DNA from: a virus
Direction: 5' to 3' (one strand)
DNA length: 64,000 nt
Virus record (IMG/VR): IMGVR_UViG_3300020578_000064
Location: 1-64,000 of that record
Shown here: positions 24,249-32,206 of the stretch, in pieces
Position numbering within the stretch: the first letter of the stretch is position 1
Layout: each line of letters begins with the position of its first letter
Translations under genes and position numbers: made by a program
Notes under the pieces: model-generated
What the model was told of the DNA's origin: nothing
The model's input: only the letters and a program-made list of their open reading frames with translations
Database searches by the model: none

Positions 24249-24703
24249 AGCCGGACTACGCCAAGGGTCTCACGAAGAGTGAGCAGGCCGTCGCGAAGCG
24301 CGAGGCCGAGGAGACCCAGGAGAAGGCGCGGTCCGGCGAGAAGGCTGGCAAGGTGTACGAGGACTGGAAGTCCGACAAGGCGTACCGCAAGCGCAAGGGC
24401 GGCGAGATGCCCAAGTCGAAGGCCACCGAGGCCTACGAGCGCATGTACGGCAAGAAGGACTCCGAGGACATGGGCGAGGACGGCACGTCCGCGTCCCTGA
24501 AGGAGAAGGCCGAGAAGTCCGGCATCCCGCTCGGCGTGCTCAGGCGCGTGTACGAGCGCGGTATGGCGGCGTGGCGGTCCGGGCACAGGCCCGGCGTGGC
24601 GCCGCAGCAGTGGGCCATGGGCCGCGTGAACTCGTTCATCACGGGCTCCGGCGGCGCGAGGAAGGCGGACGCCGACCTCTGGAAGCGCGCGAAGAAGAAG
24701 TAG
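24242..24703 (+). CDS. DUF5824-like domain, probably made by frameshift from the upstream gene
   Basis: The 153-residue frame holds YAKGLTKSEQAVAKREAEET, DWKSDKAYRKRKGGEMPKSK and a C-terminal SGIPLGVLRRVYERGMAAWR, SGHRPGVAPQQWAMGRVNSF, a DUF5824-type phage module of unknown activity. The first ATG is at about 24408, well inside the conserved region, so translation must begin otherwise: by -1 frameshift at GGGAAAG or from the CTG at 24245, which overlaps the stop as CTGA and has GAGGGAAAGG upstream. Frameshift gives a DUF6496-DUF5824 fusion. Confidence 0.6.
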   Translation, partial: GLKPDYAKGLTKSEQAVAKREAEETQEKARSGEKAGKVYEDWKSDKAYRKRKGGEMPKSKATEAYERMYGKKDSEDMGEDGTSASLKEKAEKSGIPLGVLRRVYERGMAAWRSGHRPGVAPQQWAMGRVNSFITGSGGARKADADLWKRAKKK

Positions 24704-24721
24704 ACGCACCGGGCGGCAGCC

Positions 24722-24757
24722 GGGTAAAAGATAGAGCAACCACGCGCCGGCGGTTGC
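24722..24757 (+). promoter_or_regulatory. GGGTAAAA box and hairpin before a small gene
   Basis: GGGTAAAA (24722-24729) is followed by an inverted repeat GCAACC / GGTTGC (24736-24741 and 24752-24757, 10-base loop) that ends one base before the ATG at 24759. There is no T-run, so it looks more like a control of translation than a terminator. Confidence 0.35.
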
Positions 24758-24758
24758 C

Positions 24759-24923
24759 ATGCCAAAGTCGTTCCAGGACGCCTTCGATGAGTGGAAGGCG
24801 GACAAGCGGTACCAGATCGGGGACGACATAGGCTGGGAGTTCGCCGACGACAAGGAGGCCGGCCCTACGCCGGCCGCTCGTTCTTCAACGCCCGACGCAG
24901 ATGGCCCAACGCATACAGCATAA
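24759..24923 (+). CDS. Small hypothetical protein overlapping the large fibre gene start
   Basis: This 54-residue frame starts MPKSFQDAFDEWKADKRYQI; the DEWKADKRY stretch resembles DWKSDKAYRK in the preceding DUF5824-like protein, which hints at common origin. Its end overlaps the 24901 gene by 23 bases in another frame. No function can be given; it could be a leader for the fibre gene. Confidence 0.4.
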   Translation: MPKSFQDAFDEWKADKRYQIGDDIGWEFADDKEAGPTPAARSSTPDADGPTHTA

Positions 24924-27900
24924 GCGCTCCTCGATCCTGGGGAAGCGCCCGGCCGAGCAGTATTTGGAACCCGGGGAGCTGGCGCTCAACACCAACGCCA
25001 GCGACCCGGGCCTCTTCTTTGAGACCAACAACGGCGAGATCGCCAAAGCGGGCCCGACGTCGATCGGCCCGCAGCCGCCGGCCAGCGAGGTGGGCTACGG
25101 CTCTGGTGAGTCGTGGTACGACACCGGCAACGGCACGTTCAACCTGTGGGTGCCCGCCATGAACAGGTGGATGCCCGTGTCGTCCCCGATGTTCGGGGGC
25201 GCCGTGACTGCCATCTTTGTCGGCTCCGAGTTCCCCCAGGCCACTGACGACCTGTCGAACGACGGCTACGCTCGCCCGTTCGTTACCCTCAACCGGGCCA
25301 TGATCGAGGTCGCCCGCAGGTCGATCCTGCGGGGGCGCCCCGACGACGCCTTCAACGCCCGCTTCTCCGTCTTCCTACTGCCGGGCAGGAACGTCGTCTA
25401 CAATGAGCCCGGTCTGACCTTCTCCGAGTTCGAGGCGCAGACGGACGTCTTCGTCGAGGACCAGGCGGTGACGCAGAGGCACCTGTCATACTTCAACCCG
25501 CCAGAGGGCGGGCTGGTCGTCCCCCGCGGCACGACTATCTTCGGCCTCGACCTCCGCAAGACCCTGATCACGCCGACGTACTACCCGGCCTGGTCCAGGG
25601 CGGCCTTCGAGAACGAGCCCGAGACCATCGCGGCCAGGTCCGCCATCCTCAAGTGGACGGGCAACTCGTACCTCACCTCGTTCACCTTCCGCGACAAGAT
25701 CGCCGACTGCTCGGTGACCGAGATCCTTGGCCAGAGCTTCGAGGTGGCCGTGCTCATGTCGCTGCGCCCGCACGGCTACCGCACGCTGGTGACCGCGCTC
25801 GAGGACGAGGACGAGATCCTGGACGGCGACCGCGTCACGCTCACGTACCCCGATGGCGTCAGCCGCTCCTACGCGGGCGTCCCGACGCTCCCCCAGGGCG
25901 AGTACTACGCCGACCCGATCGACGCCTACAAGTTCCGCCTGCGCAAGGTGCAGACGGGCCTCGCCGTGATTCGCAGCGAGCTGCCCGAGACACCGGTGCC
26001 CGGCGCGACGCCTGGGCTGTTCCTCAATCTCAGGATGACGCTGGGGACGGCCCACCGCCTGACCGCCATCCAGTTCGCCACGGACCTCGAGCTCGACGGG
26101 CTGTATGACAAGGTGCAGAGGGCCTTCTCGACGCTCAGCTTCTCGGGCACGGCATCGAACGCCGAGATCGCGCCCGGGGAGACGATCATCACGGCGAGCA
26201 CTCCCGAGGTGCCCAACGTCGAGACCAACTCGGTCGAGAATTCCTCCCCATACGCGTTCAACGTGTCGCTGCGCTCGCAGTGGGGCATCAGCGGCATGCG
26301 CGTCAACGGCGAGGCGGTCAGGGGCTTCAAGTCCGCCCTGAGCTGCAACTTCACGGTCGTCTCGGTCAACAACGATCCCGACGTGTACGAGGTGTACGAC
26401 GACGAGGAGTGGTCGTCTTTGCGCGACGCGTACGCCGAGTCGATAGGCTTCCCGGTCTCCGAGACGACCAGGGAGCAGGCGATGAACTACCTCATCACCG
26501 CGGTCAAGACGGACGACATCCGGTTCTTCTACCGCTTGGCGCTGGACATCCCCGGCCAGGACGGCAAGTCGTCCGGCCTGCCGTCCGACGTCTCGGACAC
26601 CAGGCACTTCGCCACGAAGGCCACGAGCAACGGCTTCGTGCAGATCGTGTCCTCCTTCGCCATCGGCCTGGCGATGAACTATTGGGCGCGCAGCGGCGGC
26701 GAGATCGCTGTGACGAACGCCAACTCCAACTTCGGCGGGGTCGCCCTGCGCGCGGAGGGCTTTGCGGGCATCGGCACCACCGGCGGGGCCCTCGAGCCCG
26801 ACCGCGGGTTCACGGTGCAGGGCGTCAGGCGGCCGGCGATCGTGACGCAGGAGATGGTCGAGAACAGTACCATCAAGCGCTTCATCAACACCAGGATCTC
26901 GAGCACGACCACCACCTCGATCGTCTTCCAGGAGCCCTTCTACGCCCCGACGATCGCGCCGTATACGCTCCGGGACCAGACGTACGTCTACGTCCAGGAC
27001 ACCCGCAACGGCACGGAGTACAAGGCCAGGATCGACGGCGACAACGGCACGTCCAACCCGGTCACGCCGGACGGGCACATGCTCCACGTCGACGCAGGCA
27101 CCAACGAGATCCACTCCGCCATCCAGGCCGGGCTCAGCCCGGACTTCCTCTCGGTCCCGTACGTCAAGCGCTTCGAGGACCCCAGGCCCGCCATCGACCG
27201 CCAGTACAGCCTCTGGGTGCAGAACACCTCGCAGTTCCACCGCCCGCCGCAGGCCCAGTTCATCCTGCGCTTTGCCGAGAAGCCTCAGACCGGCGTGGCC
27301 AACCTCGTCCGCCCGAACACCCAGCTCGACCCCGGGCAGAAGGGCGGCTGGGCGCACGTGTTCCAGGTGGCCGACGCCAGGACCAAGCGCGAGGGCGACA
27401 ATCCCAACGGCGTCGAGCCGCTGATCACGCCGGTCGTCGGCACCGAGAGCTACTACGTGACCATCTCGCTGGTCGACGGGTTCCGGCCGTGGGTGTCGAC
27501 GTCCGACAACGGGTACGCTGACGGCGTCAACATCCCCTACGCGAACGGCCAGTACTCCACGTACAACAGCCGCCTGTTCTACCCGCAGACGAACGATCTG
27601 GCGGCTGGCATGTTCAAGCGGGCGCCGATCAACGACCTGTCGGTGTGGGCCAGGTCGAAGAACTTCGAGTACTGCTCGCCGATCGACGAGGCCTGGATCA
27701 GCGCGGAGTCCCTCAGCGAGATGGCGTCCGACCCCTACACGTCGGCCTACCCCCAGAACGCCACCTACCCGCGCGGGCTGCAGTACGAGCTCCCCGACAT
27801 GGTGGTCAACTACGTCATCGACGAGGACGACAGCACCGCGACGCTCGGCATCGTCACCAACGGCGTGGTAGACCCGTCGAAGTACGACCCGTGGTGGTCG

Positions 27901-28359
27901 CCGTCGAAGCTCTCGATGGCCCGCCTCCTGAGGCTCATCGGGTACGAGTACTCGGAGATCGACACCATGCTGCGCCCGCAGCTGTGGTCCAACCGCAACA
28001 TGCCCACGTCGGCGATGCCCGCCGTGACCGGCTCGGGCTACGCGCTGTCCACCGGGACGTGGCCGGTCGAGTTCAACCGTCCGTCCGTGATCCGCTGCGG
28101 CAACCACACGTGGGAGTGGTGCGGCTACATCAACTACACCAAGGGCCTGCCGCAGTACCAGACCACCCAGCTGTCGCTGCGCGAGCGCTTCGACTTCATG
28201 CAGACCGCCCTGTGGGGCGGCCAGGTCTACTCGACCGGCACGAACGAGAAGGGCGAGTACGTCTTCTCGGGTAAGACAGTGGCTGCCGGGACCGGCGACA
28301 TCCTGCTGAACACGAACATCCCGCTCGTGCCAGTTGCGCCACCGGCCCCGTACGGATAA
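24901..28359 (+). CDS. Giant fibre / virion structural protein (1152 residues)
   Basis: The N-terminal fibre module (IQHKRSSILGKRPAEQYLEP, GELALN, GLFFE, KAGPTSIG) is followed by GESWYDTGNGTFNLWVP. About residues 100-250 (GYARPFVTLNRAMIEVARRS, VFLLPGRNVVYNEPG, GLVVPRGTTIFGLDLRKT) look like the start of a right-handed beta-helix as in pectate-lyase-type fibres. The rest is a long beta-rich body with no clear catalytic motif. Similar very large proteins occur next to fibres in T4-like cyanophages. It is probably a receptor-contacting or baseplate-attached fibre and opens the second fibre cluster. Confidence 0.72.
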   Translation: MAQRIQHKRSSILGKRPAEQYLEPGELALNTNASDPGLFFETNNGEIAKAGPTSIGPQPPASEVGYGSGESWYDTGNGTFNLWVPAMNRWMPVSSPMFGGAVTAIFVGSEFPQATDDLSNDGYARPFVTLNRAMIEVARRSILRGRPDDAFNARFSVFLLPGRNVVYNEPGLTFSEFEAQTDVFVEDQAVTQRHLSYFNPPEGGLVVPRGTTIFGLDLRKTLITPTYYPAWSRAAFENEPETIAARSAILKWTGNSYLTSFTFRDKIADCSVTEILGQSFEVAVLMSLRPHGYRTLVTALEDEDEILDGDRVTLTYPDGVSRSYAGVPTLPQGEYYADPIDAYKFRLRKVQTGLAVIRSELPETPVPGATPGLFLNLRMTLGTAHRLTAIQFATDLELDGLYDKVQRAFSTLSFSGTASNAEIAPGETIITASTPEVPNVETNSVENSSPYAFNVSLRSQWGISGMRVNGEAVRGFKSALSCNFTVVSVNNDPDVYEVYDDEEWSSLRDAYAESIGFPVSETTREQAMNYLITAVKTDDIRFFYRLALDIPGQDGKSSGLPSDVSDTRHFATKATSNGFVQIVSSFAIGLAMNYWARSGGEIAVTNANSNFGGVALRAEGFAGIGTTGGALEPDRGFTVQGVRRPAIVTQEMVENSTIKRFINTRISSTTTTSIVFQEPFYAPTIAPYTLRDQTYVYVQDTRNGTEYKARIDGDNGTSNPVTPDGHMLHVDAGTNEIHSAIQAGLSPDFLSVPYVKRFEDPRPAIDRQYSLWVQNTSQFHRPPQAQFILRFAEKPQTGVANLVRPNTQLDPGQKGGWAHVFQVADARTKREGDNPNGVEPLITPVVGTESYYVTISLVDGFRPWVSTSDNGYADGVNIPYANGQYSTYNSRLFYPQTNDLAAGMFKRAPINDLSVWARSKNFEYCSPIDEAWISAESLSEMASDPYTSAYPQNATYPRGLQYELPDMVVNYVIDEDDSTATLGIVTNGVVDPSKYDPWWSPSKLSMARLLRLIGYEYSEIDTMLRPQLWSNRNMPTSAMPAVTGSGYALSTGTWPVEFNRPSVIRCGNHTWEWCGYINYTKGLPQYQTTQLSLRERFDFMQTALWGGQVYSTGTNEKGEYVFSGKTVAAGTGDILLNTNIPLVPVAPPAPYG

Positions 28360-28400
28360 GATATTTCTAACTTCACCTTGGCCTTCGCAGGCGTCATGCA

Positions 28401-30077
28401 GTGACCACTAACATCCAGCTTCTGCGGTCTTCGGTCGCCCAGAAAAGACCGAACCCCGCCTCGCTGCTTGATGGTCAGCCCGCAGTCAACATCAACGTTG
28501 ACGAGCCCGGACTGTTCTTCAAAGCGACGGACGGCACACTCTTCAAGGTAGGCCCCGCGGCGATCACGTCGAGCGGGTCCCCACCGAACGCCTCCGCTGT
28601 CGGCCCCGTCGGCAACGTGAAGGGCGAGCTCTGGCTCGACGGCCGCGCGGCGTACTCGAACGCCGTGATGAAGATCTACAACGGCACCCAGTGGGTCCCG
28701 GCGAGCGGCTTCCAGGTCAACGACACGACCGGCAACTTCACACTGTCGAAGGCCCTGACCGTCTCGACGCTGATCGCGAACGGCTCCGGCGCCAACAGCT
28801 ACGTCCGCGTGCCCCAGGGCCCGAACACCGACGAGTCGCTGATCCCGGCCGTCGCGGGCATGATCCGCTTCGACACGACCCTCGACGTCTTCCGCGGCTA
28901 CGACGGCACGAGCTGGTCCGACCTCGGCACCGGCAACATTGCGGGCAACCTGACGGTCGGCGGCAACGGCACGATCGCCGGCAACCTGACGGTCGACGGC
29001 AGCACGACGCTCGGCAACGACTGCACGAGCGACATCATCACCGTCAACGGCACGGCGAACTTCAACTGCAACGTGACGGTCGGCAACGCCTCGACCGACA
29101 CGCTGACTGTCGCCTCGATCACGGACTTCCAGAACGCCGTCCGCCTGTCCAACCAGAACGACCTCCGCTTCCACAGCGGCTCGGTCGGCGCGTCCAACTA
29201 CGTGGGCTTCCAGGCGCCCGGCGCCATCTCCAGCAACGTGCTGTGGACTCTGCCCGCCACCGACGGCACCCTCGGCCAGGCCCTCGTCACCAACGGCTCC
29301 GGCGTCCTCAGCTGGGGAGCCTCCGGCGGCGGTGGCGCGCAGGTCTCGGTCAGCGACACCGCCCCGACCTCGCCGGCGCCCCAGGAGGGGGACCTCTGGT
29401 TCAACTCCTCCTCCGGCCGCCTGTACGTCTTCTACGAGGACGGCACCAGCGACCAGTGGATCGACGCGGCGCCCAACAGCTCCGGCGTGGCGGCCGTGCG
29501 CGTCATCGACGACATCTCCAGCTCGTTCGACGGCGTCACGACGACGTTCAACCTGGCGATTGGCAGCTTCGCGTTCACGCCTGTGAACCCGCAGCAGCTC
29601 ATCGTCCACAAGGCGGGCGTCTACCAGAACCCCTCGACGGCTTACACCGTGGTCGGCTCGACCATCGTGTTCGCGGCCGGCAACATCCCCACCTTCGGCC
29701 AGAGCTTCTCGGCCGTGGTACTCGGGGCTGCGATCACGCAGAACACGGTGGCCGACCTCTCGATCAACACCCTGAAGCTGGCCAACCTGGCCGTGACCGA
29801 TGCCAAGATCGCCAACAACGCGATCACGGGCGCCAAGATCGCGGTCGGCGCCATCCAGACGTCGAAGATCAACATCGACGGCAACCTGCTCCCGAACACC
29901 GACAACGCGTTCAACCTGGGCTCGCCGTCGTTCCGTTTCGCGAACATCTACACGGGTGACCTTCACCTGCAGAACGATCGCGGCTCGTGGACGGTGATCG
30001 AGGAGGAGGAGTTCCTGACCCTCAGGAACAACAAATCGGGTAAAACCTTCAAAATCGTTATGGAGGCCATTGACTGA
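28401..30077 (+). CDS. Modular tail fibre protein with GDLHL module
   Basis: This 558-residue protein starts at GTG 28401. It has the N-terminal fibre module (IQLLRSSVAQKRPNPASLLD, then LFFKATDGTLFKVGP), GELWLD, repeated TVGGNGTIAGNLTVDG-type shaft units, the RFHSG / NYVGFQAP / LWTLPATDG module, a tail-accessory unit (DISSSFDGVTTTFNLAIGSF, then NPQQLIVHKAGVYQNP), and the GDLHL cap (NIYTGDLHLQNDRGSWTVIE, RNNKSGKTF) shared with three genes. It overlaps the next gene by one base. It is very probably a virion fibre. Confidence 0.75.
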   Translation: MTTNIQLLRSSVAQKRPNPASLLDGQPAVNINVDEPGLFFKATDGTLFKVGPAAITSSGSPPNASAVGPVGNVKGELWLDGRAAYSNAVMKIYNGTQWVPASGFQVNDTTGNFTLSKALTVSTLIANGSGANSYVRVPQGPNTDESLIPAVAGMIRFDTTLDVFRGYDGTSWSDLGTGNIAGNLTVGGNGTIAGNLTVDGSTTLGNDCTSDIITVNGTANFNCNVTVGNASTDTLTVASITDFQNAVRLSNQNDLRFHSGSVGASNYVGFQAPGAISSNVLWTLPATDGTLGQALVTNGSGVLSWGASGGGGAQVSVSDTAPTSPAPQEGDLWFNSSSGRLYVFYEDGTSDQWIDAAPNSSGVAAVRVIDDISSSFDGVTTTFNLAIGSFAFTPVNPQQLIVHKAGVYQNPSTAYTVVGSTIVFAAGNIPTFGQSFSAVVLGAAITQNTVADLSINTLKLANLAVTDAKIANNAITGAKIAVGAIQTSKINIDGNLLPNTDNAFNLGSPSFRFANIYTGDLHLQNDRGSWTVIEEEEFLTLRNNKSGKTFKIVMEAID

Positions 30078-30472
30078 TGGCTATCAACTTCCCCGCAGCT
30101 ACAGTGGTGGGGCAGACGTACACTGACCCGGCCTCGGGCAATACGTACGTGGCAGTCGCAGTTGGCCCCCCGGCCCAGTGGGTCGGCTCCGGTAGCACCA
30201 ATAACCTGGACGGAACCTACTTCCGCGTCGACGCAACCAACGGCCCCCTGGGCAGCACGGTCACAGTGGATGGCAACATTCTGCCGAACACAGACAACGT
30301 CCGCAACCTCGGATCCACCTCACAGCGCTTCGCGAACATCTTCACGGGTGACCTTCACCTCAAGAATGACCGCGGCGACTGGACGATGATCGAGGAGGAT
30401 CAATTCCTCACCCTGCGGAGCAACAAGACCGGCAAAGTGTTCAAGCTCCTCATGGAAGAGGTCCAAGACTAA
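30077..30472 (+). CDS. Short fibre with GDLHL cap module
   Basis: The protein is 131 residues: an N-terminal MAINFPAATVVGQTYTDPAS GNTY unit resembling the 807-1223 protein, and the GDLHL module (NIFTGDLHLKNDRGDWTMIE, RSNKTGKVF). It shows that the cap module can stand almost alone. One-base overlaps join it to both neighbours. Confidence 0.65.
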   Translation: MAINFPAATVVGQTYTDPASGNTYVAVAVGPPAQWVGSGSTNNLDGTYFRVDATNGPLGSTVTVDGNILPNTDNVRNLGSTSQRFANIFTGDLHLKNDRGDWTMIEEDQFLTLRSNKTGKVFKLLMEEVQD

Positions 30473-30801
30473 TGGCGATCATCAGCACCACATCCCTCAT
30501 CTCGTCCGTCAACGGTCAGAACCGTCTGGTGGTCGACAACGCCGGCAACGTCGAGATCCTTGGCAACAGCTCCCAGGCCGGCACCCTCAAGATCTTTGAG
30601 GACAGCGACAACGGCACGAACTACGTCGCCCTGCAGGCACCCGCGTCCATCGCTTCGAACGTGACGTTCAAGCTCCCCAACGCGGACGGCTCGGCCGGCC
30701 AGGCGATCATCACTGACGGCGCCGGCAACCTGAGCTTCTCGAGCAGCCCCATCTCGACGACAGGCAAGTCGATCGCGATGACCCTGATCTTCGCCATCTG
30801 A
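30472..30801 (+). CDS. Short fibre-tip-like protein
   Basis: The protein is 109 residues: one copy of the KIFEDSDNGTNYVALQAPAS / FKLPNADGS module and the C-terminus STTGKSIAMTLIFAI. The same type of ending closes the 5173-5424 protein, so each fibre cluster has one such gene. No enzyme motif. Confidence 0.6.
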   Translation: MAIISTTSLISSVNGQNRLVVDNAGNVEILGNSSQAGTLKIFEDSDNGTNYVALQAPASIASNVTFKLPNADGSAGQAIITDGAGNLSFSSSPISTTGKSIAMTLIFAI

Positions 30802-30841
30802 TCAACCCCTTCCCCCACTAGATTTCACAGAGGACCAGAAA

Positions 30842-31234
30842 GTGGCCATCAACATCGTTAACGTCACCAACATCAACGGGAAGACGCTCGGCGCCGCGCT
30901 GACCGCCGCCGCACCCTCCCCCGCCCAGTCCGTCCTGACCAACCCGGCCGCGCCCGCCGCCGAGAAGCTGCTGAAGGTCAACTCCGTGTACGTCGCGAAC
31001 GTGGACGGCACGTCTGCCGTCGACGTGACCTGCTTCTTCTTCGACGCGAGCGCCACCCCGGCCGCCTCCAGCTACAAGGTCGCGAACACGATCTCCGTGC
31101 CCGCCGACTCCACCCTGGTGCTGGTAGACAAGACCGCCCCCCTCTACCTGGAGCAGGGCGACAAGCTGGACTTCATCACCTCCGACGCGACAAACGGCCT
31201 GGAAGTGGTGATCAGCTACGAAGAGATCAGCTGA
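30842..31234 (+). CDS. Small beta-sandwich virion protein
   Basis: The start is GTG at 30842 (AGGACCAGAAA upstream). The 130-residue protein (VNVTNINGKTLGAAL, then LLKVNSVYVANVDGTSAVDV, then LYLEQGDKLDF and VVISYEEIS) matches a protein type common in T4-like cyanophages near fibre genes, probably a decoration or fibre-associated beta-sandwich. The 40-base gap before it contains no clear terminator. Confidence 0.6.
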   Translation: MAINIVNVTNINGKTLGAALTAAAPSPAQSVLTNPAAPAAEKLLKVNSVYVANVDGTSAVDVTCFFFDASATPAASSYKVANTISVPADSTLVLVDKTAPLYLEQGDKLDFITSDATNGLEVVISYEEIS

Positions 31235-31268
31235 GATAGCTGACCGCACGAAACCCCGAGTCTAAACA

Positions 31269-31784
31269 ATGGCAGACCTGTACTCGCTACAGGGCCAGGA
31301 GCCGGAGCCGCTGCCCGAGAAGGTGCGGCTCCCCGACTCTGGCCTGACGCGCACGACCAAAGACATCACGCCCGAGCTGCTGGCATTCGCCGGCTGGTCG
31401 GGGCCCTACGAGCGTCCGACGGACTTCGACGAGCGCACCCACAGGTGCGTGTGGTCGCCGGACGACATGGCGTACACAGTCGTCGAGAGGAGCTCGATCG
31501 ACCTGCGGAACGCCAGGAATAGCGCTATTGCCCAGATGCGCCTCGAGCGCGATGATCTGCTGAATCTCAGCGATAGGCGCATCATGCCGTGGCTCGAGAA
31601 AAGCCTGCCCGCGCCCGAGGCGTGGCAGCGCTACCGCCAAGCCCTGAGGGACCTCCCACAGAGTACCGAAGACCCTTTCCAGATCCTCTGGCCGCGCGAG
31701 CCGATGCCGCACGAGATAGAGGAGGCCGCGCCGGCGCCAGAGGCGCCCAAGCCGCGCGCGCCGCGCCGCCGTAAGACCACCTGA
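31269..31784 (+). CDS. Tail fibre assembly chaperone-like protein
   Basis: In this 171-residue protein, the C-terminal half has the pattern of phage tail-fibre assembly/chaperone families: DLRNARNSAIAQMRLERDDL, LSDRRIMPWLEKS, then WQRYRQALRDLPQSTEDP and ILWPREP. A Pro/Ala/Arg tail follows. Such proteins help fibres trimerise and are coded next to them, as here between fibre genes. The N-terminal 80 residues are not recognised. Confidence 0.65.
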   Translation: MADLYSLQGQEPEPLPEKVRLPDSGLTRTTKDITPELLAFAGWSGPYERPTDFDERTHRCVWSPDDMAYTVVERSSIDLRNARNSAIAQMRLERDDLLNLSDRRIMPWLEKSLPAPEAWQRYRQALRDLPQSTEDPFQILWPREPMPHEIEEAAPAPEAPKPRAPRRRKTT

Positions 31785-31801
31785 CCCGAGCAGAAGCCCC
31801 C

Positions 31802-32197
31802 ATGGCGTTCACGGTACAGCACATCCGCTCCGGCGACTACGGGAGGCGCCCGACGCCGGACACGCTCGCCACGGGCCAGCTGGCTGTCAACTATAACACG
31901 CAGTCCACGGGCCTGTTCTTCAAGACGGACACGGGCGCCCTCGTGAAGGTGGGCCCGACGTTCGTCGGCAACGACCCGCCGCCGCAGACCAACTACCTGG
32001 AGAGGTCCGTCGGCGAGATGTGGCTCGACACGAGCACGAACCCGACGCCGCTGCTGAAGGTCTGGCTCGCGACGGGCTGGGCGACCGTGAGCTCGCAGGT
32101 GACCCAGACGAGCGTCTTCATCCCGCCCACGACAACCACCGGGCTGCCTTCAGGTGCCGTTTGGAACAACAACGGGATCCTGACGATCGTTCCCTGA
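31802..32197 (+). CDS. Minimal fibre N-terminal-module protein
   Basis: This 131-residue protein is almost only the fibre N-terminal module (VQHIRSGDYGRRPTPDTLAT, GQLAVN, GLFFKTDTGALVKVGP, then GEMWLD) plus a short C-terminal AVWNNNGILTIVP. It could be an adaptor that joins fibres to the baseplate, or a truncated fibre gene. A GAGGAGG ribosome site for the next gene lies right after its stop. Confidence 0.6.
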   Translation: MAFTVQHIRSGDYGRRPTPDTLATGQLAVNYNTQSTGLFFKTDTGALVKVGPTFVGNDPPPQTNYLERSVGEMWLDTSTNPTPLLKVWLATGWATVSSQVTQTSVFIPPTTTTGLPSGAVWNNNGILTIVP

Positions 32198-32206
32198 GGA
32201 GGATAG

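Noticed and set aside
25486-28107. 873-codon open frame on the minus strand opposite the giant fibre
   Set aside because: Same effect: long open frames opposite GC-rich genes. The product is dominated by Arg, Val, Asp and His and has no motif.
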